Origin: Candidatus Polarisedimenticolaceae bacterium
Lineage (GTDB): Bacteria > Acidobacteriota > Polarisedimenticolia > Polarisedimenticolales > DASRJG01
Direction: 5' to 3'
Assembly: GCA_036275915.1 (NCBI GenBank)
Contig: DASUCV010000011.1
Location: 124,001 to 188,000, forward strand
DNA: 64,000 nucleotides
Part shown: positions 42,788-51,584 of the stretch, piece after piece
Layout of the letters: each line of letters opens with the position of its first letter
Numbering within the stretch: the stretch's first letter is position 1
Position numbers and translations under genes: made by a program
The notes under the pieces: model-generated
The model's database searches: none
What the model was told of the DNA's origin: nothing
The model's input: only the letters and a program-made list of their open reading frames with translations

Positions 42788-44479
42788 CTATCCCACGCGC
42801 TTGCGGGCGAAGAGGAACGAGCCCCACGGAACACGCGCGCGGAATCGTTTGCGGCGCATCAGCTTGCCGAGCGCGTAGGTGCGCGAGAACCAGCCGGGGC
42901 CGTGGAGCGCCTTCAGCGTCGACTCGGCGATGGCGTTGGCCTCGTCGCCGTAGGGGAACGCGAACGCGGACGCCTCGAGCGACGTGCCGTCGAACGAGAC
43001 GAAGCGGCGGCGGCTCATCTCCTTGAGGCTCGCGAGTCCATGGCTGGCGCCGAGGCCGCTCTGCTTGAAGCCGGACCAGGTCGCCGCCGGCTCGCCGTAA
43101 GCGTAGAGGACGTCGTTGATCGTGACGACGCCCGCCTGGAGCCCGATCATGAGGCGCTCTCCGGTCTCGTCGGAAACGGTCCATCCCGAGGCGGTCAGCG
43201 CGAACGGGCTGTCGTTCGCCTTCTCGATCGCGCGCTCCACGTTCTCGACGGTCATGATCGGGATGACGGGACCGAGCGTCTCTTCCTGGAGCAGGCGGCA
43301 TCCTTCGGGCGGATCGAGGAGGACGGTGGGCGGGTAGAAGTAGCCCGGTCCGTCGGGCAGGGTGCCGCCGCGGAGCAAGCGCGCGCCGAAGAGCACCGCC
43401 TCGGACACCTGCTCGTGGACCGTCTGGCGCCGCTCCTCCGAGATGAGAGGCCCGACGTCGACTCCGGCCTCGAGCGGATCGCCGACGCGCAGCTTGTCGA
43501 CCTCGGCGAGGAGCGCCTCGACGAATCGTGCGGCGACGCGCTCTTCGACGTAGACGCGCTCGATGGCGCCAAAGTTCTGTCCTGCGTTCGCGCAGGCGCC
43601 CCAGACGATGCCCTTCGCGGCTCGCGCGACGTCCGCGTCGGCGGCGACGATCGATGGGTGCTTGCCGCCGAGGCTCAGGACGACGGGACGCGGCGCCGCC
43701 GCGGCAATCGCCATCATCGCTTGGCCGGCCTGCACGGTTCCGGTGACGAACACCTTGTCGATCTTGTCGTGGCTGACCAAGCGCAGCGTCTCGTCCGGGG
43801 GCGCGGGAACGACGTTGACGAGCCCCGCCGGGAAGCCGGCCTGCACGCACAGCTCGCCGACGCGGAGCGCGGTGAGCGGCGTGCGCGAAGACGGCTTCAG
43901 GATCACCGCGTTCCCCATCGCCAGGGCCGACGCCGTCTGGATGAGCGGTTGCGCGAACGGTAGCGACGACGACGTCACGAGGAGCACGACGCCCATCGGG
44001 TCGTAGAGGTAGAGCGCCCGCTTGTGCGCCCAGAGGGGGTGCCGCGGCTCGATCGCCTCGCCCTGCGTCAGCTCGCGCGCGTGACGCGAGAGGAACCGCA
44101 GGTGGTCGAGCGCGGGCAGAATCTCGAGCGCCAGCGCCTCGGCGTACGGCTTCCCCTGCTCGAGCGCGATGAGGCCGGCGATCGACTCGGCCTCCTCACG
44201 CAGGCGTTCGGCGAGACGGGTCAGCCGCCGCGCGCGCTCGTCGAACGGCGCACCGCGCCAGAGCTTCGCGGCGAACGTCGCGGCGTCGACCGCTTGCTCG
44301 ACCTCCGCCGGGTCGGCACACGCCACCCTTGCGAACGGCTCCCCGGTCGAGGGATTGACGTCCGCAATCAGGGGACCCGCACCGGTCCCCGGCTCCCCGT
44401 TGATCAGGGGAAGCAGGGGAAGCGGGCCCCCACCGGCTCCCGCTCTCTCTGAAGACTCCACGCTCACGAATATAGGCAC
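42788..44479 (-). CDS. Aldehyde dehydrogenase-fold pseudoenzyme
   Basis: This 563-residue ALDH-superfamily protein keeps the fold blocks (GNAVILKPSSRTPL, VFVTGTVQAGQAM, ETLGPVIPIMTVENVE, WSGFKQSGLGASHGL) but lacks the catalytic residues. The nucleophile Cys is Phe (NAGQNFGAIERVYV instead of GQxC). The general-base Glu is Ser (LSLGGKHPSIV instead of ELGGK). The oxyanion Asn of the PWNYP motif is missing (TSSSLPFAQPL). A 60-residue basic C-terminal tail follows the ALDH domain. No frameshift or stop interrupts the gene, so selection on a non-enzymatic role is likely. Any call as succinate-semialdehyde dehydrogenase would be wrong. Confidence 0.85.
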   Translation of the reverse strand: MPIFVSVESSERAGAGGGPLPLLPLINGEPGTGAGPLIADVNPSTGEPFARVACADPAEVEQAVDAATFAAKLWRGAPFDERARRLTRLAERLREEAESIAGLIALEQGKPYAEALALEILPALDHLRFLSRHARELTQGEAIEPRHPLWAHKRALYLYDPMGVVLLVTSSSLPFAQPLIQTASALAMGNAVILKPSSRTPLTALRVGELCVQAGFPAGLVNVVPAPPDETLRLVSHDKIDKVFVTGTVQAGQAMMAIAAAAPRPVVLSLGGKHPSIVAADADVARAAKGIVWGACANAGQNFGAIERVYVEERVAARFVEALLAEVDKLRVGDPLEAGVDVGPLISEERRQTVHEQVSEAVLFGARLLRGGTLPDGPGYFYPPTVLLDPPEGCRLLQEETLGPVIPIMTVENVERAIEKANDSPFALTASGWTVSDETGERLMIGLQAGVVTINDVLYAYGEPAATWSGFKQSGLGASHGLASLKEMSRRRFVSFDGTSLEASAFAFPYGDEANAIAESTLKALHGPGWFSRTYALGKLMRRKRFRARVPWGSFLFARKRVG

Positions 44480-44529
44480 CGAATCCGGAAAATCCCGTCA
44501 AGCGCCCCGGACGCGATTACGATCACGGA

Positions 44530-45189
44530 ATGCCGACCCGGTTATTCCTCGTCCGCCACGGCGCCACGACCCTCTCCGCCGAGGACCGCTTCGCCGGCTC
44601 GGCCGACGTCCCACTCTCGGACGAAGGCCGCGAACAGGCGCGCGCCCTGGGCCGCCGTCTCGACGGGGTCCCGATCGCCGCCGCGTACGTCAGCCCGATG
44701 GCGCGTACCCGGGAGACCCTTCGTCTCATCTTGGGGGATCGAAACGTCGAGGTGGTGCCCCGCCCGGAGCTGCGCGAGACCGATCACGGGCATTGGGAGA
44801 CGAAGACGCGGGAGGACGTGCGCACGGAGTTCCCCGCGGAATACGCGCGGTGGGAGCGTGACCCGTTCACCTTCGCTCCCTCGGGCGGCGAGACCGGTCT
44901 CCAGGTGCTCGCGCGCGCACTCCCGGTGGTGCTCGACATCGCCGGCCGGCACGAGGGCGCCGCGGCGCTCATCGTCTCGCACAAGGCGACGCTTCGCCTC
45001 GCGATCGGATCGCTCCTCGGCGTCGACCTCCCGGGGTACCGGGACAAGCTCGACATGAGCCCGTGCGGCTTGAGCGTGGTCGATGTGAAGTCGGGCGCCG
45101 AGGCGCGCCTCGTCCTCTACAACGACGTCTCGCACTACGCCACGCTGCCGGGACCGACCGGCAAGCGGTTGTCGCCGTGGTGGGCGTGA
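44530..45189 (+). CDS. Histidine phosphatase-family protein (phosphoglycerate-mutase-like)
   Basis: This 219-residue branch-1 histidine phosphatase starts MPTRLFLVRHGATTLS, with the RHG nucleophile. PLSDEGREQARALGRRL, SPMARTRETLRLIL, the Glu in RETDHGHWE and the second His in AALIVSHKATLRLAIG follow. The group includes CobC-like and sugar-phosphate phosphatases, so the substrate is open. It diverges from the ALDH-like gene and is followed by a large heptamer repeat array. Confidence 0.92.
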   Translation: MPTRLFLVRHGATTLSAEDRFAGSADVPLSDEGREQARALGRRLDGVPIAAAYVSPMARTRETLRLILGDRNVEVVPRPELRETDHGHWETKTREDVRTEFPAEYARWERDPFTFAPSGGETGLQVLARALPVVLDIAGRHEGAAALIVSHKATLRLAIGSLLGVDLPGYRDKLDMSPCGLSVVDVKSGAEARLVLYNDVSHYATLPGPTGKRLSPWWA

Positions 45190-45196
45190 GGGAAGT

Positions 45197-45278
45197 CGAC
45201 AGTCAACAGTCAACAGTCGACAGTTAACAGTCAACAGTCAACAGTAATGTCAACTGTGAACTGTCAACTGTGAACTGT
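45197..45278. repeat. Inverted heptamer array (NNACAGT x7, then NAACTGT x4)
   Basis: Seven tandem units with core ACAGT (45197-45245: CGACAGT, CAACAGT twice, CGACAGT, TAACAGT, CAACAGT twice) are followed by a 5-bp spacer AATGT. Four units in the opposite sense (45251-45278: CAACTGT, GAACTGT, CAACTGT, GAACTGT) follow. The halves can pair imperfectly. It fills the gap between convergent genes. The same heptamer family occurs at 13815-13842. Confidence 0.9.
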
Positions 45279-45282
45279 TCTC

Positions 45283-45858
45283 TCAGTGGTGCGCCACTCC
45301 CTGCACATCCACCTCCGGATCGAACACGAAGCTGCCTCCGATCACCTTGAACGACGTGTCGCAGCGGAGCTGGAGCGTGATCTCGGTGACCTGGCCGGCG
45401 ACGACGCTGAAGTCGACGGGGATCCGCACGACCCAGCCGCCCGACGGCGGTGTGATCGATACCTGCGTCCCGTCGGTCAGCGTGAGATCGGCCTTCGTGA
45501 TCGTGACCTGCAGACCGTCGTATGCGCCCTCGGGGATCGCGTCGGCCGGCAGCGAGATCGGATTGCCGCCGTTCAGGATCGCCAGCAGATCGACGGTCGC
45601 CGGAAGCCCGGCATCGACGACCACCCAGGTCCCGCTCGTCTGGTGCGCCTCGACCGCCGAGACGGTGATCATCGCCGCTTGGAGCTGCGAGATCGGGTCG
45701 GCGGCGGAGACGGTCCGGGAAGCTGCGGCGGTGCCGAGCGACGCTCCCATCGCCACGCTGAGCGAGCCGTGGGATTCGTTGTTCCCGGATGAACAACCTG
45801 CGACGACGGTCAGAAGCATCGCGGTCAAACCGGCGAGCGCCGGGGTGGATCGCCTCAT
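45283..45858 (-). CDS. DUF4382-like lipoprotein
   Basis: This 191-residue lipoprotein starts at ATG 45858 behind AAGGAGG. The signal peptide ends in VVAGC (lipobox). The mature domain shows the DUF4382 pattern: QLQAAMITVSAVEAHQT, GTWVVVDAGLPATVDLLAIL, IPEGAYDGLQVTITKADLTL, and late strands ending VFDPEVDVQGVAHH. Such proteins are envelope-located with unknown role. The stop codon touches the heptamer array. Confidence 0.78.
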   Translation of the reverse strand: MRRSTPALAGLTAMLLTVVAGCSSGNNESHGSLSVAMGASLGTAAASRTVSAADPISQLQAAMITVSAVEAHQTSGTWVVVDAGLPATVDLLAILNGGNPISLPADAIPEGAYDGLQVTITKADLTLTDGTQVSITPPSGGWVVRIPVDFSVVAGQVTEITLQLRCDTSFKVIGGSFVFDPEVDVQGVAHH

Positions 45859-46014
45859 GACGTCCTCCTTCCTGACTGACTTACTGACCGGATATCCCCA
45901 GCAAGCGGCGTGCCCCGGTTTCCGATGCACGTTCCGGATTGTCCGCCCGCGCCGGAGTGGCCGCAAACGGCGCCGGAACCCATATTCGCCGCCGTTCCGA
46001 CCATGGGGGTGGTC

Positions 46015-46419
46015 ATGACCGAGTCGAGGGCTGCGGCGCCGTATCGGAATCGGCGCCTTCAAAGGCGTTACAACCTGGCGCCCGATGCGGGCGCGACGCT
46101 CCGATTTCGTTATCCGGCGCCCGCGGGGGTGCCGTACGACCTCCCGCTCCGCGACATCAGCCTTTCCGGCCTTTCGCTGGTTCTTCCCAACGATTTCCCC
46201 GAGCTTCAGGCCGGGGACATGATCAAGGGGATCGAGGTTCGCGTCTCGCGCAAGGTCTTCCACGGCGACCTGCTCGTCATGCACGTGACCCCACTCCACC
46301 AAGTCGGCGGGGTTTGCGGCGGCCTCTTCTATCCCGAGGGCGACGAGGACCTCATCACAGTCCGCCTCGTCATCAAGGCGCTCGACGCCGCCAACCCCGG
46401 CGAAGGGGGGACGCGATAG
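46015..46419 (+). CDS. PilZ-domain protein
   Basis: This 134-residue protein is a single PilZ domain: the RxxxR motif in NRRLQRRYNLAP and the DxSxxG motif in LRDISLSGLSLVL. These are the residues that bind cyclic di-GMP. ATG 46015 is used; ATG 46003 is in frame. It likely senses c-di-GMP and signals to an unknown partner. Its TAG stop lies in the left arm of a hairpin of the GGGGACA family. Confidence 0.85.
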   Translation: MTESRAAAPYRNRRLQRRYNLAPDAGATLRFRYPAPAGVPYDLPLRDISLSGLSLVLPNDFPELQAGDMIKGIEVRVSRKVFHGDLLVMHVTPLHQVGGVCGGLFYPEGDEDLITVRLVIKALDAANPGEGGTR

Positions 46420-46445
46420 AAGGGACTGATTACTGTCCCCTTCTA
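46417..46445. repeat. REP-like inverted repeat overlapping the PilZ stop
   Basis: Arms TAGAAGGGAC and GTCCCCTTCTA are complementary apart from one extra C, separated by 8 nt. The left arm includes the PilZ stop codon. A related half (GGTGCCTGTCCCC) follows at about 46453. Part of a dispersed family with core GGGGACA. Confidence 0.6.
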
Positions 46446-46551
46446 TTAAATCGGTGCCTGTCCCCTCATTCCTGAAACCGCGGCCCCACCGCAACCGTTC
46501 TCTTGGGCGCCGCCGGGGGAGGTTCCCCGGCGTTCCGATCCGGAGGACCTC

Positions 46552-47526
46552 ATGAACCGCTCCTTCCCTCGCCTCGCGATGGCGGCCGCCGTGGTCGCCG
46601 TGCTGGCCTCCGTTCCCGCGCTGGCCGACACCCGCATCGAGAAGAACCTGAAGCTGGATTCCGGCGGCAAGCTGACGATCGTCGCCGACGCGGGAAGCGT
46701 CCAGGTGACCGGCGGCAATGCGTCCGGCGCGCACATCCTTCTGACGTCGTCCCGGGACGACCTCGAGCAGCGCTTCGATCTCAAGTTCGAGGAGCTGCCG
46801 GGCGAGGTCAAGATCACCATGAAGAAGAAGGAGTCGCTCAACTTCTGGTCGAACTGGTTCAACAACTCGAAGATCTCCTTCGAGATCCAGGTGCCGACCA
46901 AGACGCGGACCGACCTCACGACCGGCGGCGGTTACCTCTCGATCGCGTCGCTCACGGGTGACAGCAAGCTCGAGACGTCGGGCGGCCACATCGAGGTCGA
47001 GAACCTCACCGGCAACCTCAACGGCGAGACCTCCGGCGGCCACATCGCGCTCCACTCGATCTCCGGCGATGCCAAGATCGAGACCTCCGGCGGCCACATC
47101 GAGGTCGACGGGGTGACGGGAATGCTTCACGGCGAGACCTCGGGCGGCCACATCGAGGTTGCGAACGTCGGGAAGGACATCCACGTCGAGACCTCCGGTG
47201 GGCGCATCGAGATCAAGGGTGCGCACGGGCGCGTCGAGGCCGATACGTCGGGCGGCGGCGTCGAGGTGAGCTTCGCGAAGGGCAACTCGGCCGGCGGCAA
47301 GATCGAGAGCTCGGGCGGCGGGATCCGCGTCAGCCTCGACCCGAACGCGAACCTCAACATCGACGCTTCGACCTCCGGCGGCTCGGTGCGCAGCGACGTC
47401 CCGGTGAAGGTCGTCGGCAAGATCTCGGGATCGAGCATCAAGGGGTCGCTCGGGAGCGGCGGCGAGCTGCTCTACGTCCACACGTCCGGCGGCTCGGTGA
47501 CGATCTCGGCGGGCGGAGAGATCTGA
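46552..47526 (+). CDS. DUF4097-family secreted beta-helix-like protein
   Basis: This 324-residue protein starts at ATG 46552 behind GGAGGACC, with a signal peptide (MAAAVVAVLASVPALADT). The body is a series of about 18-residue repeats with a TSGGHIEV core (at least five close copies at about 140-230), building a right-handed beta-solenoid as in DUF4097 adhesin-like proteins. The repeats are also visible at DNA level, about 54 bp apart (46970-47200). Probably surface or periplasmic; function unknown. Confidence 0.85.
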   Translation: MNRSFPRLAMAAAVVAVLASVPALADTRIEKNLKLDSGGKLTIVADAGSVQVTGGNASGAHILLTSSRDDLEQRFDLKFEELPGEVKITMKKKESLNFWSNWFNNSKISFEIQVPTKTRTDLTTGGGYLSIASLTGDSKLETSGGHIEVENLTGNLNGETSGGHIALHSISGDAKIETSGGHIEVDGVTGMLHGETSGGHIEVANVGKDIHVETSGGRIEIKGAHGRVEADTSGGGVEVSFAKGNSAGGKIESSGGGIRVSLDPNANLNIDASTSGGSVRSDVPVKVVGKISGSSIKGSLGSGGELLYVHTSGGSVTISAGGEI

Positions 47527-48468
<942 letters not shown>

Positions 48469-48472
48469 GAGT

Positions 48473-48529
48473 GAAGAGGGGACAGTTTCCGAAACTCGCA
48501 GTTCGAGTTTCGGAAACTGTCCCCTCTTC
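48473..48529. repeat. Perfect 26-bp inverted repeat between convergent genes
   Basis: Arms at 48473-48498 and 48504-48529 are exact reverse complements of 26 bp, with a 5-nt loop (CAGTT). The arms begin GAAGAGGGGACAG. It fills the gap between hemF and the convergent ABM gene, so transcripts from both sides would carry the hairpin. No T tract; a REP/RAYT-type element or bidirectional terminator. Confidence 0.85.
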
Positions 48530-48530
48530 C

Positions 48531-48854
48531 TCAGGAGGTCGGCGGGCCGGTGACCGCCATCAAGACGTCGTAGTGGGTGGTCGTCGGCTCGCGCTCGAGC
48601 AGGTACTCGTCGTCCTGCGCGTAATAGCGCGCACGGTTCGGGTCACCGCCGGCGAAACTGCGGATCGCGTCCATCGACGACCACAACGTCATGACGTGGA
48701 AGTGCGTGATCCCTCCGTCGTCGCGGCGAAGGACGTAAACGCCCATGTTCCCCGGGCTGGCGCGGAACTCGTTCAGACCGGTGCGCTTCAGGTGGGCGAG
48801 GTAGGCGTCCGCCTTCTCGGTGACCACACGGCCGTGCCAGGTGCGGGCGATCAT
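48531..48854 (-). CDS. ABM-fold small protein
   Basis: This 107-residue protein has a dimeric alpha/beta-barrel-like pattern: MIARTWHGRVVTEKADAYL, FRASPGNMGVYVLRRDDGG, THFHVMTLWSSMDAIRSFAG. The closing region is rich in Tyr, Glu and Asp (ARYYAQDDEYLLE). It resembles the antibiotic-biosynthesis-monooxygenase group, but it is not similar enough to the protein at 32426 to call a paralogue. Substrate and activity unknown. Confidence 0.75.
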   Translation of the reverse strand: MIARTWHGRVVTEKADAYLAHLKRTGLNEFRASPGNMGVYVLRRDDGGITHFHVMTLWSSMDAIRSFAGGDPNRARYYAQDDEYLLEREPTTTHYDVLMAVTGPPTS

Positions 48855-48935
48855 CGGGACTCCCTTCGTCTCGCGCCGTCTCGCGTGCGTTGACCGAACA
48901 TTCTGACCCAGGAAGCGGAGCCTGTCAGCCGATTT

Positions 48936-49343
48936 TCACGGCTTCGGCTTGGAGTCCGGGTTCTCGAGCGGGTCGGGGAGGATGCCCTTCTGCACCCACC
49001 ACGGGTGCATCGTCACCTTGAGGCGACCGGCCTTCACGGCGGGGTCGTCGTTGGCGAGCGTCTGCGCCTCCTCGATCGTCCTGGTGCGATAGATCAGGAC
49101 GCCGCGCCAGTCTCCCGCGTCGCCGAGCGGTCCTGCGAGGACCAGCTTGCCCGCCTTCCACATCGCGGTGAGGTGCGCCAAGTGACCTTCCTGGATCTTC
49201 TGGAGCTCGGGGGTATCTCCCGGAGTCCACCTGTCGCCCTTCTCCAGGATCCCGAAGTAGTAGGTCGTCATGTTCGACGGCATGTCGGCGGCGAGCGCGG
49301 ACAGTCCGCACAAGAGCGCGAGCGTCGCGAGGATCGTTCTCAT
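48936..49343 (-). CDS. Exported YCII-domain protein
   Basis: This 135-residue protein has a signal peptide (MRTILATLALLCGLSALAADM) and a YciI-like domain: YYFGILEKGDRWTP, EGHLAHLTAMWKAGKLVLAGPL, GVLIYRTRTIEEAQTLANDDPAVKAGRLKVTMHPW. The conserved His and Asp positions of the YCII pocket are present (HLAHL, NDDP). YciI-type domains are usually cytoplasmic, so export is uncommon. The start overlaps the CPBP protease stop as ATGA; last gene of a three-gene operon. Confidence 0.82.
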   Translation of the reverse strand: MRTILATLALLCGLSALAADMPSNMTTYYFGILEKGDRWTPGDTPELQKIQEGHLAHLTAMWKAGKLVLAGPLGDAGDWRGVLIYRTRTIEEAQTLANDDPAVKAGRLKVTMHPWWVQKGILPDPLENPDSKPKP

Positions 49344-50023
49344 GGCGTCCTCCCATACAGAGCAAAGGCCACGGCGATTCCCATCAGGTCGAAGAGGGCG
49401 TGAACGGTCATGGCATCGACCACCCGGCGCCTCCACAGGAAGATGAACGCCAGAATCACGCCGGTGAGGCCGGCCGAGATCGCGCTCGCCGTTCCCTGGT
49501 AGAGGTGGCCGAGCCCGAAGACGGCGGTGTCGACGACGAGCGCCACCACGAGCCCGGCCCGGCCGAACGCCTTCTCGAAACGGGTGAGCACGAATGCGCG
49601 GCCCAGCTCCTCGGAGAATCCTCCGCCGACGACGGCGCTCACGATCCACAGCGGGGCCGAGCGCGGATCGTGGAACAGCTCGGCGACCGGCGGCGCTCCC
49701 GAACGGCCGACCAGCTTCGTGAGCACGCCGTTCACGACGACGTTCGTCACGAGGAAGAGCGCGACCGCCAGCCCGAGCGTGCGCAGCGCGAAGGGAACCG
49801 GGGAGCCCGGGTCGAATCCGAGCGAACGGAGGCTCTCGCCGCCGGCACGCAGGAGTGCCCACACGAGGACGAGCGTGATCGCGGCACGAAGGCACGCGCC
49901 GATGACGATCGCCTCCGGCGTCGGCAGCACGGCGGGGTCGCGCAGGATCTGGCGCACGACGAGAAACGCCCACGCCGCGATGACGACCGCGACCGACAGG
50001 CGGGCCGCGCCGCGCTCGGTCAC
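49340..50023 (-). CDS. CPBP-family intramembrane metalloprotease
   Basis: This 227-residue multi-pass protein of the CPBP (CAAX protease and bacteriocin-processing) group has the motifs EELGRAFVL (EExxxR), FGLGHLYQG (FxxxH) and HALFDLMG (HxxxD). Six to eight TM helices are visible. GTG 50023 overlaps the upstream stop (GTGA). Roles in other bacteria include prenylated-protein cleavage or bacteriocin self-immunity; the target here is unknown. Confidence 0.88.
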   Translation of the reverse strand: MTERGAARLSVAVVIAAWAFLVVRQILRDPAVLPTPEAIVIGACLRAAITLVLVWALLRAGGESLRSLGFDPGSPVPFALRTLGLAVALFLVTNVVVNGVLTKLVGRSGAPPVAELFHDPRSAPLWIVSAVVGGGFSEELGRAFVLTRFEKAFGRAGLVVALVVDTAVFGLGHLYQGTASAISAGLTGVILAFIFLWRRRVVDAMTVHALFDLMGIAVAFALYGRTP

Positions 50024-50682
50024 TCGGGGCGCATGAGGACGATCCCAGCCCACACGAGCCAGATCGTCTGGAGCAGGATGACGAGACCGTAGCCGTGAAC
50101 GTCCAAGCGGAAATGGCCAGCCAGGAGGGCGACCAAGACGACGGCCCCGACGACGGCGCCGAGAATTCCGAGCGCGCGCGGCATGAGCCGGGTCTTCAGG
50201 ATCGCGATCGAGAAGAGGAGCATCCCGACCGACGTCGCCCCTACGTTGACCCTGGCGTAGCCCTGATTGAGAGCGTGCGTGTACTCGAGGAGCACGTCGT
50301 ACGTGTCGTGCGCGGCGCCCGACGCATCGAGCATGCGTTCGACGACCTCGGTCGCGACGAAGCCGCTGGCGATCGCCGCCGACGCGACCGCGATGAGCCC
50401 GAAGCCGAACACGACGAGACCGGCGATCGCGCAGTCGCTCCAAGCGAGGCGCCGCGCCACCGCGAGCAGCCCGAGAAAGATGACCGGCAACGACGCGATG
50501 GCGAGACCGTGCGCCCACACGTTGACGTGCGCCGTATGCCCGAACGCTCCCGGCTGCATCATCGCGTGCCCGGTGGGATGCACCGCCATCACGAGCACGC
50601 CCGCGAGCGCGCTGAGGACGAGCAGGATTCCGGCCTTGCGATCGCGATTCAAGTTGCGCTCCCCCCGGTCCGGGTGGACCAT
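50020..50682 (-). CDS. Multi-pass membrane protein of unknown function
   Basis: This 220-residue protein starts at ATG 50682 (MVHPDRGERNLNRDRKAG). About six TM segments are visible: ILLVLSALAGVLVMAV, LAIASLPVIFLGLLAVA, AIAGLVVFGFGLIAVASAA, TSVGMLLFSIAILKTR, ILGAVVGAVVLVALLAG and LVILLQTIWLVWAGIV. Several His residues cluster between TM1 and TM2 (HPTGHAMMQ, FGHTAHVNVWAHG). It is loosely DUF4386-like but not firmly. First gene of the operon with the CPBP protease and the YCII protein. Confidence 0.65.
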   Translation of the reverse strand: MVHPDRGERNLNRDRKAGILLVLSALAGVLVMAVHPTGHAMMQPGAFGHTAHVNVWAHGLAIASLPVIFLGLLAVARRLAWSDCAIAGLVVFGFGLIAVASAAIASGFVATEVVERMLDASGAAHDTYDVLLEYTHALNQGYARVNVGATSVGMLLFSIAILKTRLMPRALGILGAVVGAVVLVALLAGHFRLDVHGYGLVILLQTIWLVWAGIVLMRPE

Positions 50683-50709
50683 GAAGCCGGAGTCTAACCG
50701 AGGACGCGC

Positions 50710-51093
50710 GTGGGCTTTTTCCTTGTCTCGCTCCTGTTCTCCGTCTGCACCGCGATCGCCGGTCTCGACGGAGTCCCGCAGGCGAGCCCGGCGCCGGCGG
50801 CCCCTGCGGCTGCGACGGCGCCCGCGAACCCGTGGGTCGAGCCGGCGCGCGACGTGCTCGCGCAGGCGTCGTGCGGCGGGTGCCATCGTCCCGGACTGCC
50901 GACGACGAATGCGCGCGCGCTCAAGATCTTCAACCTGCACGATCCGGTCTGGTACGGGACGATGACCGACGGCCAGCTCCTCTCGCTCCGCGACCGCGTG
51001 CAAGGCTCCTCCAAGATCGAGGAAGGCGATCGGAACGTCGTGATCGCTTTCGTCAACTGCAAGCTGGCCGGCGCGTGCACACCGCCGCAATAA
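50710..51093 (+). CDS. Small exported cytochrome c-like protein
   Basis: This 127-residue protein starts at GTG 50710 behind GAGGA. A signal peptide (GFFLVSLLFSVCTAIAG) and an Ala/Pro linker lead to a single haem-binding motif CGGCH in ASCGGCHRPGLP (near residue 57). The Met of GTMTDGQ is a possible axial ligand. The C-terminus has a Cys pair (NCKLAGACTPPQ) that may form a disulfide. It may carry electrons in the periplasm, but no oxidase or reductase lies nearby. Confidence 0.75.
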   Translation: MGFFLVSLLFSVCTAIAGLDGVPQASPAPAAPAAATAPANPWVEPARDVLAQASCGGCHRPGLPTTNARALKIFNLHDPVWYGTMTDGQLLSLRDRVQGSSKIEEGDRNVVIAFVNCKLAGACTPPQ

Positions 51094-51141
51094 GGGGACA
51101 GACACCGAATCCCGGCGCGATGCCGGAGGGAGAGGCACTCG

Positions 51142-51510
51142 ATGAGCGACGTTACCGTGAAAGCGTTCAAAGATCTCGACGGCCACCAGGAGACCCCGAA
51201 GTCTCCGAAGCGTTTCCTCTATGCCGGCAAGAGCCTCGGCGTGAAGTCGTGGGGGATGAACATCCTTAACCTCCCCGCAGGCTGGAAGGACTACCCCGAT
51301 CACGATCACTCCAAAGACGGCCAGGAAGAGGTCTACACGGTGCTCAAGGGCACGGCGCGCATGAAGGTCGAAGGCAAGACGATCGCGATGAAGCCCGGAA
51401 TGCTCATCCGCGTCGGGCCCACGGTGAAGCGCAAGATCACCCCCGGTTCGAAGGGTGTGACGATCCTCGCGATGGGCGGCACGCCGGGCGAGGCCTACAA
51501 GCCGAGATAA
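51142..51510 (+). CDS. Cupin-domain protein
   Basis: This 122-residue single-domain cupin has motif 1 at WKDYPDHDHSKDGQEEVYTVLKG, with His, His and Glu ligands, and motif 2 at MKPGMLIRVGPTVKRKIT, where the usual His is replaced. A metal site would thus be incomplete. AGGGAGAGG precedes ATG 51142. Likely a small-molecule isomerase, dioxygenase or binding protein; not assignable. It follows the cytochrome-like gene by 48 bp. Confidence 0.82.
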   Translation: MSDVTVKAFKDLDGHQETPKSPKRFLYAGKSLGVKSWGMNILNLPAGWKDYPDHDHSKDGQEEVYTVLKGTARMKVEGKTIAMKPGMLIRVGPTVKRKITPGSKGVTILAMGGTPGEAYKPR

Positions 51511-51584
51511 GGGGGGAGCAGATTGCCAAGCCGGTCGACACGCCAGGCGGCGGGCGACCCTTCGTGGTAAGAAGGTAGGAGCGC

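Noticed and set aside
42788-44479. Functional succinate-semialdehyde or other aldehyde dehydrogenase
   Set aside because: Catalytic Cys, general-base Glu and oxyanion Asn are all absent.
45197-45278. CRISPR array
   Set aside because: Units are only 7 bp with no spacers and no cas genes are present; it is a short tandem repeat.
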